The notes below the pieces were generated by a model. It made no database searches, was not told the DNA's origin, and saw only the letters and a program-made list of their open reading frames with translations. 64,000 nucleotides of DNA from the NCBI RefSeq assembly GCF_964253025.1, contig NZ_CAXUQC020000001.1, positions 2,728,001 through 2,792,000 on the forward strand, written 5' to 3'. Below, in pieces: positions 34,763 through 41,155 of the stretch. How positions within the stretch are numbered: the first letter of the stretch is position 1; each line of letters begins with the position of its first letter. The stretch is from Rhizobacter sp964253025. Lineage in GTDB: Bacteria; Pseudomonadota; Gammaproteobacteria; Burkholderiales; Burkholderiaceae_C. The position numbers and the translations under genes are program-made.

Positions 34763-35254
34763 TCATTTGAGAAGTGCCATGGCCCACACGTCATGCACCT
34801 CCTCTTTCACGACGCTGGCACGCCGGCGAAGCCCCTCTACCTCGAAGCCAAGTTTCTCGTAGAGCGCTTTTGCCCGAACGTTGTCGTCACGCACTGAGAG
34901 TTCGATGCGGGTAAAGCCACGCGTCCAGCTCTTGGCGACGGCCGCCTCCATGAGGCGTCGGCCAAGGCCTTGTCCTCGCCACTCGCTCAAAAGACCGATG
35001 CCTAACGTGCCGATGTGGGAACGAGACTCTCCCATCTGCGGCGCGACATCGCACCACCCGACCACTCGCGACTCAGCGACGGCAACCACGTAGGGGCAAT
35101 CCTGCGCAAGCAAGCTTCTGTAGAACGCAAGGGACGACTCCCAAGCTGGAGCGCGAACGAACGCCAAGTACTTCCCCTCCGAGGCGACCGCGTCAATCAC
35201 ACGGTAGACCTCGGGCAAATGACGCTCTTCGGTGGGAACTACGTGGAGGTCCAT
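34763..35254 (-). CDS. GNAT family N-acetyltransferase
   Basis: A 163-residue GNAT protein: LGIGLLSEWRGQGLGRRLMEAAV binds acetyl-CoA, and RIELSVRDDNVRAKALYEKLGFEVEG is the typical motif-B end. The substrate is unknown. I chose the ATG at 35254; frames further upstream are not supported. It sits with a lipoprotein gene in the segment between the two phn operons, which is less GC-rich than the phn genes, and may have arrived separately. Confidence 0.85.
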   Translation of the reverse strand: MDLHVVPTEERHLPEVYRVIDAVASEGKYLAFVRAPAWESSLAFYRSLLAQDCPYVVAVAESRVVGWCDVAPQMGESRSHIGTLGIGLLSEWRGQGLGRRLMEAAVAKSWTRGFTRIELSVRDDNVRAKALYEKLGFEVEGLRRRASVVKEEVHDVWAMALLK

Positions 35255-35469
35255 GGCGTGGTGAACTGAAACATGGGGAGCGCAGCCTAGCATCCCGGAA
35301 CAAGCGGACGCCTGGACTGAGCATTCTCGCCAGCTTGGCGCAACCTTCCGTCGGTCACGCGCCGAAAACTCGGGCAGATCGCGGTAGACAGGCGCAAGGG
35401 TCTCTCTCCTTGCATAGGCATTCGTGCTCACGGCTCGGATTTGCAATCGCGCTCCTGCGAGTTCGCGAC

Positions 35470-36120
35470 TCAACGGTTCGTTTGCGAGAAGCGCTGGTCG
35501 ATCCGAACGCCGGAAGACGGTTGAGGCAGGAGCAAGAGCTTGCCCTTGTCGAGGGAAATGATCATCCGCACGACGCCCATACCCAGCGCTGTACCTACGC
35601 CAGGCTCAAACGGCGCACCGTCCGGTGGCAGTTCCACACTGGGGCTCGCTAATGAGAGGACCGGTTTGAAAGTGCTACAGGATTCGTCCCTTGACGACGG
35701 GTTGAACGGCTGCACGACCATCGTGTTGACATTGAGGTCGCGGTAGAGTCGGAACGAAGGCACGGTGCTGCCGCGCTCGATCCAGACACCCCCTGCTTGC
35801 ACGAAACGCTTGCCTGCCGTCACGGGGTTCGAATTGACGATCACACAATCTCCTTGCCCCCTGTAATAGGTGCCCCGGTCGTCTTCGAACTCCGGGACAT
35901 AGGTTCCGGCAAGGAGTCCTCGCACCGCCCCAGCTTCGGGCCTCGGCAAGTCGGACTCAGCCGAGATGTCGTAAACGAAATCCTGGTCGAACGTGATGTT
36001 GCGCGTCTCACTTGCACGACGCAGCGAATCGGTTGGAACGGTTGTAGCGCACCCCGCCAGTGCCAGCGTGCAAAGCGCCGCAGTGAAGACACTCCAACGA
36101 TCGGTCATTGATACGTTCAT
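35470..36120 (-). CDS. Hypothetical lipoprotein
   Basis: A 216-residue protein with a lipoprotein signal peptide (hydrophobic run ending in the lipobox LALAGC). No recognisable domain follows: a mainly beta-strand body containing YYRGQGDCVIVNSNPVTAGKRFVQ and GVVRMIISLDKGKLLLLPQ. I chose the ATG at 36120, which has AAGAGG just upstream; the ATG at 36108 is equally usable. It lies 100 bp downstream of phnE on the same strand. Codon use is more relaxed than in the phn genes. Confidence 0.65.
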   Translation of the reverse strand: MNVSMTDRWSVFTAALCTLALAGCATTVPTDSLRRASETRNITFDQDFVYDISAESDLPRPEAGAVRGLLAGTYVPEFEDDRGTYYRGQGDCVIVNSNPVTAGKRFVQAGGVWIERGSTVPSFRLYRDLNVNTMVVQPFNPSSRDESCSTFKPVLSLASPSVELPPDGAPFEPGVGTALGMGVVRMIISLDKGKLLLLPQPSSGVRIDQRFSQTNR

Positions 36121-36220
36121 AAGCCTCTTGGCAAGTTTTTCAGAACGGGACGATTGTCTACTGCTCTGGCTCAAGAAGCTGACCGCAAAGCGTGGAATGG
36201 CGAGCTAGCGAGCTGGGAGA

Positions 36221-37042
36221 TCAGATCAACCTGGCTCGCAACCGTGCGGACAGCAGATCGATCAGCGAGACACTCGCCATCAGCATCAGCAGCACCGCGG
36301 CGGTCTGGGCGTACTGGAAGCCGCGGATCACTTCCCACAGCACCATGCCGATGCCGCCGGCGCCGACCATGCCAACGACCGAGGCGGAGCGGACGTTGGC
36401 CTCGAAGCGGTAGAGGGTGTAGGAGATCCACAGGGGCATGACCTGGGGCAGCACGCCGTAGAGGATCTCCTCGATGGGATGGGCGCCGGTGGCGCGGATG
36501 CCTTCCACCGGCTGCGGGTCGATCGCCTCGACCGCCTCGGAGAACAGCTTGGCGAGGGTGCCCGTGGTGTGCACCCACAGGGCGAGCACGCCGGCGAAGG
36601 GGCCCAAGCCCACGGCGACGACGAACAGCAGCGCGAACACCATCTCGTTGATGGACCGGAAGGCATCGAGCAGACGACGCGCCGGCTGATGCACCCACCA
36701 GGGTGTGATGTTGCCGGCGGCCAGCAGGGCCAGCGGCACGGAGCAGACGATGGCGAGCACCGTGCCCCAGAGGGCGATCTGCAGCGTGACGATGAGCTCG
36801 TCGAGGTACATGCGCCACTCGCTGAAGTCGGGCGGCAGGAAGCCACTCAGGTACTCGCCCATGTTGCCGGCATCTCGGAACAGGTCGAGTGGGCGCATGT
36901 CGGCGCCCTTCCACGAGCCGGCCAGCAGCGCCAGCACACCGGCCCACAGCAGCAGCTGGAACCAGGAAGGGCGCGGCGGCCGCGGCACGGGGCTGCGCCC
37001 TGCGGTGGAGACTGAGGGAGTGGCGGCAAGCAGGGTGGTCAT
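36221..37042 (-). CDS. phnE: Phosphonate ABC transporter permease PhnE
   Basis: The inner-membrane permease of the phosphonate importer has 273 residues with about six transmembrane helices. It has the EAA-loop region AVEAIDPQPVEGIRATGAHPIEEILYGVLPQVMP that contacts PhnC. The ATG at 37042 with GAGGA seven bases upstream is the best start; a GTG at 37066 is the alternative. Only one permease gene is present, which implies a homodimer. Separated from phnD by about 55 bp. Confidence 0.95.
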   Translation of the reverse strand: MTTLLAATPSVSTAGRSPVPRPPRPSWFQLLLWAGVLALLAGSWKGADMRPLDLFRDAGNMGEYLSGFLPPDFSEWRMYLDELIVTLQIALWGTVLAIVCSVPLALLAAGNITPWWVHQPARRLLDAFRSINEMVFALLFVVAVGLGPFAGVLALWVHTTGTLAKLFSEAVEAIDPQPVEGIRATGAHPIEEILYGVLPQVMPLWISYTLYRFEANVRSASVVGMVGAGGIGMVLWEVIRGFQYAQTAAVLLMLMASVSLIDLLSARLRARLI

Positions 37043-37096
37043 GGGCGAGTCCTCGGGGGCTGGCACGTCATCGCGGCATCAAGGGCGCGCGAGCGC

Positions 37097-38080
37097 TCAA
37101 GGGGTTGTCGGTCGGGCCAGCTCTGCCAGGCGGGCGTCGATGTCCTTCAGCTTGCGGCTGCGGTCGTCGGCGGCGAGGGCGGTGTCGGCCTCGACCTTGC
37201 CGCGCTCGCGGGCCAGTTCCAGCTGGCGGATGGGGGTGAGCTGCAGGTTGTCCGAGGCGACGAAGCCGCTCAGGGTGAGCTTGGCGAGGTGGCCCTTCTC
37301 GCGGGCATCACGGCCGTAGCCCTCGAAGAAGGCGCGTACGCGGGCCTTGGTGTCGGCATCGAGGTCACGGCGCCACACGAGCGGATCGCTCGCGATCAGC
37401 GGCGAACGCCACACCTCGCGCAGTTCCGCCGCCTTCTCCGGCATCTTGATCTTCATGCGCTCGACGCCGTCGCTCGCGACGGTGGCCACATCGATCTGGC
37501 GGCCGGCCACGGCGAGGATGTTCGTCTCGTGGTTGCTGCGCACGGCGCGCTTGAAGTCGCGCGTCGGGTCGACCTTGTTGGCCGCGAAGGCGTAGAAGCC
37601 CGGCACCAGCGAGCCGCTGGTGGAGTTCGGGTCGCCGAAGCCGAGGGTCAGGTTCTGGCGGTTGCGCAGCACGTCGTCCAGCGTCTTGTGCGGGCTGTCC
37701 TTGTGCACGATCATCAGGCTCCAGTAGCCCTGGGTGCCGTCGACGTTCACCACGCGTGCGAACACCTCGCCGCTGGCGCGGTCGACCGCCTCCATCGCGG
37801 ACTTGTTGCCCATCCAGGCGATCTGCACCTTGTTGAACCGCATGGCCTCGATGACACCGGCGTAGTCGGGTGCGAAGAAGGTGTTGACCTTCATGCCGAC
37901 GGCCTTCTGCAGGTCCTCGATCACCGGCTGCCAGGCCGCCTTGAGGTTGCTCGACGATTCGGTCGAGATGAACCCGATGTTGAGTTCACGAGCCTGGGCG
38001 GCCACTTGGGCGGGCTGCACCAGGCCCAGCACGGCGGCGGCGATGCCCGCGAGGGCGGCGAGGTGGGAACGGCGTTTCAT
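37097..38080 (-). CDS. phnD: Phosphonate-binding protein PhnD
   Basis: The periplasmic receptor of the phosphonate importer has 327 residues with a Sec signal peptide (MKRRSHLAALAG... to AAQA). It contains INIGFISTESS-like LNIGFISTESSSNLKAAWQP, FAPDYAGVIEAMRFNKVQIAWMG, and FGDPNSTSGSLVPGFYAF, which line the phosphonate pocket. A GGAG lies upstream of the ATG at 38080. The 140 bp between phnC and phnD contain two hairpins, which may set the receptor's expression apart from the ATPase's. Confidence 0.96.
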   Translation of the reverse strand: MKRRSHLAALAGIAAAVLGLVQPAQVAAQARELNIGFISTESSSNLKAAWQPVIEDLQKAVGMKVNTFFAPDYAGVIEAMRFNKVQIAWMGNKSAMEAVDRASGEVFARVVNVDGTQGYWSLMIVHKDSPHKTLDDVLRNRQNLTLGFGDPNSTSGSLVPGFYAFAANKVDPTRDFKRAVRSNHETNILAVAGRQIDVATVASDGVERMKIKMPEKAAELREVWRSPLIASDPLVWRRDLDADTKARVRAFFEGYGRDAREKGHLAKLTLSGFVASDNLQLTPIRQLELARERGKVEADTALAADDRSRKLKDIDARLAELARPTTP

Positions 38081-38128
38081 GGCGGACTCCAGCGGAATGG
38101 GAAGGAACAATGGGAAGGGGCGAAGCGA

Positions 38129-38150
38129 GCCGTACGCGAGGATGTACGGC
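38129..38150 (-). other. Hairpin 1 in the phnC-phnD gap
   Basis: Perfect 7-bp inverted repeat GCCGTAC / GTACGGC with an 8-base loop in the 141-bp untranslated stretch between phnC and phnD. There is no T-run beside it, so it is more likely an mRNA-stability or processing element than a terminator. Confidence 0.5.
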
Positions 38151-38161
38151 CAGAACGGACT

Positions 38162-38194
38162 GATGCGGCACGACCAAGCCGGCGCCGCCGCATC
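38162..38194 (-). other. Hairpin 2 in the phnC-phnD gap
   Basis: Perfect 8-bp inverted repeat GATGCGGC / GCCGCATC with a 17-base loop that itself contains the palindrome GGCGCC. It lies close to the phnC stop and could protect or trim the phnC message or partly attenuate transcription into phnD. Confidence 0.45.
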
Positions 38195-38221
38195 TCGATC
38201 ACGACGACATCAACGGCGTAC

Positions 38222-39079
38222 TCAGGCGGCCTGCATGAGGGGCAACGCCGCCGAGCCGGCGGGCGCCTCCGTGCGGCCCGCCGGACGGCGCAGTGCCATC
38301 TCGGGGAACAGCTCGTCGGCCTGCGCCCCGTAGAGCGCCTGCAGCCGGTCGAGGGTGAGTTCGTGGGTCGGGCCGTCGAAGACCACTTCCCCCGCACGCA
38401 ACGCCACGGTGCGTGGGCAGTAGGCGAAGGCGTAGTCGACCTGGTGAAGCGACACCAGCACGGTGGCGCCCGAGCTGCGGTTGACCGAGGCCAGCAGCTC
38501 CATCACCCGGCGGCTGGAGGACGGGTCGAGCGAGGCGATGGGCTCGTCGGCCAGCACCACCTTCGCGCCCTGGACCATGGCGCGCGAAATGGCGGCCCGC
38601 TGCTGCTGGCCGCCCGACAGGGTGGAGGCGCGCTGCCAGGCGCAGGCTTCGATGCCGACATGCTGCAGCGCCTCGTGCGCCCGCGCCAACTCCGCGGCGG
38701 GAAAGCGCCGCAGCAGCGTGCGCCACATCGGCAGGCGGTGCAAGGCGCCGGCCAGCACGTTGGTCATCACGGGAAGGCGCTCGACGAGGTTGAACTGCTG
38801 GAAGATGGTGGCGATGTCGGCGCGCAGCGCACGCACCTCGGGCGACAGCCGGCCGCCCTGCTGCAGGGCGCGCCCCTGCACGCGGACTTCCGACTGGCTG
38901 CCGGCGTCGCCGCGGTGCAGGCCGCACAGGTGGCGAAGCAGCGTCGACTTGCCCGACCCGGATGCACCCAGCAGCGCGACCATCTCGCCGCGCTGCACGC
39001 GCAGGTCCACGCCCCGCAGGGCAGCCTTGCCGCCAAAGTGCTTGCGCAGCCCCTTCACCTCGATTGCCAGTTCAGCCAT
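38222..39079 (-). CDS. phnC: Phosphonate ABC transporter ATPase PhnC
   Basis: The ATP-binding subunit of the phosphonate importer has 285 residues with Walker A GASGSGKSTLLRHLCG, Q-loop FQQFNLVERLPVMTNVL, signature LSGGQQQRAAISRAMV, Walker B VVLADEPIASLDPSSS and SLHQVDYA (H-loop). First gene of the leftward uptake operon phnC-D-E. The ATG at 39079 has a GAGG element upstream; the palindromic operator and a Pho-box-like array lie 33-88 bp ahead of it. Confidence 0.96.
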   Translation of the reverse strand: MAELAIEVKGLRKHFGGKAALRGVDLRVQRGEMVALLGASGSGKSTLLRHLCGLHRGDAGSQSEVRVQGRALQQGGRLSPEVRALRADIATIFQQFNLVERLPVMTNVLAGALHRLPMWRTLLRRFPAAELARAHEALQHVGIEACAWQRASTLSGGQQQRAAISRAMVQGAKVVLADEPIASLDPSSSRRVMELLASVNRSSGATVLVSLHQVDYAFAYCPRTVALRAGEVVFDGPTHELTLDRLQALYGAQADELFPEMALRRPAGRTEAPAGSAALPLMQAA

Positions 39080-39111
39080 TGCGGACCTCGGAGACAGTGT
39101 CAACAAGTCAA

Positions 39112-39125
39112 ATCATCTAGATGAC
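39112..39125. promoter_or_regulatory. Palindromic operator, putative PhnF site (phnC side)
   Basis: ATCATCTAGATGAC contains a perfect 12-bp palindrome (TCATCTAGATGA). It matches the 14-bp site in front of phnG at 13 of 14 positions. It lies 33 bp before the phnC ATG, where a -10 element would be expected downstream of the adjacent Pho-box-like repeats, so bound PhnF would block initiation. Confidence 0.65.
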
Positions 39126-39127
39126 TC

Positions 39128-39167
39128 GTGACCGCGGCGTGAATCGCACGTGACGGTCGCATGACGG
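39128..39167 (-). promoter_or_regulatory. Pho-box-like array upstream of phnC
   Basis: On the minus strand four 7-mers recur exactly every 11 bp: CCGTCAT, CCGTCAC, GATTCAC and CGGTCAC. All end TCA(C/T). The PhoB half-site is CTGTCAT with an 11-bp period, so this looks like two tandem Pho boxes with GC-rich spacers. The array ends three bases before the PhnF-type palindrome. Confidence 0.55.
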
Positions 39168-39263
39168 GGCGGGACGCCCACCGGCCCGGCCGCCCGATCA
39201 CGGGGTTGCGGTCGGCGCCAGGAGCGGGGAACATGGGGGCTCGAACGTCGTCACACTGCCAGC

Positions 39264-39443
39264 ATGAATGCCGCCCCACCCGATGGGATTCCCTCCTCCC
39301 GTCCGCCAGCGACCGACGCCCGCCTCGGCCAGTGGGCCGAGCTGCTCGCGGAGATGTCCGCCCTGCACGCGAAGCTCGAGTACATGCGCCTGATGCTGCG
39401 CCTGCAGCAGGCCGACGCGCCCCCACCCGACGCCGCGGGCTGA
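39264..39443 (+). CDS. Small hypothetical protein, 59 residues
   Basis: ATG at 39264 opens a 59-codon frame: a Pro/Ser-rich start, a predicted amphipathic helix (LGQWAELLAEMSALHAKLEYMRLMLRL) and a Pro/Asp-rich tail. The helix has heptad-like Leu spacing and could form a short coiled coil. Third-base GC and frame length fit a real gene, but I know no family. It lies between the phnC promoter and miaA. Confidence 0.5.
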   Translation: MNAAPPDGIPSSRPPATDARLGQWAELLAEMSALHAKLEYMRLMLRLQQADAPPPDAAG

Positions 39444-39536
39444 CCCACCGCGCGACCTGCGCGATCGGCCGGCTTGCCGCGAGGGTGGCCGGCCACGCGC
39501 CGGCGACGGCGCGCGGGCCCTGATACGCTTTGGCCC

Positions 39537-40493
39537 GTGACTTCCGCATCCCGCGTTCCGCTCAAGGGGCTGTGCCTGGCCGGCCCCACCGCCTCCGGCA
39601 AGACCGCCTGCGCCCTGGCCATTGCCGATGCCCTGTGCGGTCGGCGCCCCGTCGAGATCATCAGCGTCGACTCCGCCCTGGTCTACCGCGGCATGGACAT
39701 CGGCACCGCCAAGCCGACGCCCGCCGAGCGGGCCCAGGTGCCCCACCACCTGATCGACATCATCGAGCCCACCGGCGCCTACTCGGCCGCCCGGTTCGTG
39801 GCCGATGCGCACCGGCTGGCCGACGAGATCCGCGGCCGAGGCGCCCTCCCCCTGCTCGTGGGCGGGACCATGCTGTACTTCAAGGCCTTGTTCGATGGCC
39901 TGGACGACATGCCGGCCTCCGATCCCGCCGTGCGCGCCGCCCTGGATGCCGAGGCGGCGGCACGGGGCTGGCCGGCGCTGCATGCCGAGCTGGCCGCGGT
40001 CGACCCGGTCACCGCCGCGCGCCTGCCGCCGACGGATGCCCAGCGCATCCAGCGGGCGCTGGAAGTGCACCGGATCAGCGGCCGACCGCTCTCGTCCTTC
40101 CACACCACCCGGCCGGCGGGCGAAACACCGCCGCTCATCGCGCTCGAGCCGACCGACCGCGCCTGGCTGCACCGGCGCATCGGTGAGCGCTTCGAGGCGA
40201 TGCTGCGCGACGGCCTGCTCGATGAAGTGCGCGCATTGAAGGGGCGCGGCGACCTGGACCCGCAGATGCCGTCCATGCGCTGCGTGGGCTACCGTCAGGC
40301 CTGGGAGGCGCTGGACACCGGTGACCTGGACGGCCTCGGCGAGCGGGGCGCCGCCGCCACGCGGCAGCTGGCCAAGCGCCAGATCACCTGGCTGCGCAGC
40401 ATGCCGCAGCGTCACGTCGTCGCGTGCGATGCGCCCGACGCCACGGCGCAGGCCGTGGCGCTGGCCCTGCAACTGGCGGACACCGTGCGATGA
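39537..40493 (+). CDS. miaA: tRNA dimethylallyltransferase MiaA
   Basis: MiaA transfers dimethylallyl to A37 of tRNAs reading UNN codons. 318 residues with P-loop LAGPTASGKTACALAIA, the SVDSALVYRGMDIGTAKPTPAE signature, PHHLIDIIEPTGAYSAARF and the later MRCVGYRQAWEAL. A GTG start at 39537 gives the normal N terminus. The stop overlaps the start of an ABC ATPase gene by ATGA, so the two are translationally coupled. Confidence 0.96.
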   Translation: MTSASRVPLKGLCLAGPTASGKTACALAIADALCGRRPVEIISVDSALVYRGMDIGTAKPTPAERAQVPHHLIDIIEPTGAYSAARFVADAHRLADEIRGRGALPLLVGGTMLYFKALFDGLDDMPASDPAVRAALDAEAAARGWPALHAELAAVDPVTAARLPPTDAQRIQRALEVHRISGRPLSSFHTTRPAGETPPLIALEPTDRAWLHRRIGERFEAMLRDGLLDEVRALKGRGDLDPQMPSMRCVGYRQAWEALDTGDLDGLGERGAAATRQLAKRQITWLRSMPQRHVVACDAPDATAQAVALALQLADTVR

Positions 40494-41152
40494 ACGACGC
40501 CACCGCGTTGGTCGAAGTGCGCGGGCTGGCCAAGGCCTACCCCGCCCAGCCGCTCTTCAGTGGCGTGGACCTGCGCCTGGCGCGCGGCGAGTTCGTGGCC
40601 ATCCTCGGCGAGTCGGGCGTCGGCAAGTCGACCTTCCTGAACTGCCTGGCGGGCCTGGATGCGGTGGACGCAGGCGAGGTGCGCGTGGCCGGGACCGAGG
40701 TGACGGCGCTCGACGACACCCAGCAAGCGCTCTTTCGCCGGGCCCACCTCGGCTTTGTCTTCCAGGCCTTCCACGTGCTGCCGCACCTGAGCGTGGCGCA
40801 CAACGTGGCGCTGCCCCTGCTGCTGCAGCGGCGCCCTGACGACGCGCGCGTGGCCGAACTGCTCGACGCGGTCGGCCTGGGCGACATGGGCGCGCGGCTG
40901 CCGCAAACCCTGTCGGGCGGACAGCTGCAACGGGTGGCCATCGCCCGCGCGCTGGTGCACCGGCCAGCCCTGATCCTCGCGGACGAACCCACCGGCAACC
41001 TCGACCCCTCCACCGCCACCCGGGTCATGGACGTGCTGGTGGACCAGGTGCGCGAGCAAGGTGCGGCCTGCGTGCTGGTGACCCACTCGCGCACGGCGGC
41101 CGCACGGGCGGACCGGGTGCTCACGCTCACGCCCACCGGCCTCGTGGCCTGA
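40490..41152 (+). CDS. LolD/MacB-type ABC transporter ATPase
   Basis: 220-residue ATPase: Walker A GESGVGKSTFLNCLAG, Q-loop FVFQAFHVLPHLSVAHNV, signature LSGGQLQRVAIARALV and Walker B LILADEPTGNLDPSTA. The LPHLSVAxNV and NLDP motifs place it in the MacB/LolD/FtsE subfamily, which pairs with FtsX-type permeases. It partners the permease gene three bases downstream. In related bacteria such pairs are often found with an AttH-like lipocalin, which here is at 57.3 kb. Confidence 0.92.
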   Translation: MNDATALVEVRGLAKAYPAQPLFSGVDLRLARGEFVAILGESGVGKSTFLNCLAGLDAVDAGEVRVAGTEVTALDDTQQALFRRAHLGFVFQAFHVLPHLSVAHNVALPLLLQRRPDDARVAELLDAVGLGDMGARLPQTLSGGQLQRVAIARALVHRPALILADEPTGNLDPSTATRVMDVLVDQVREQGAACVLVTHSRTAAARADRVLTLTPTGLVA

Positions 41153-41155
41153 CCC

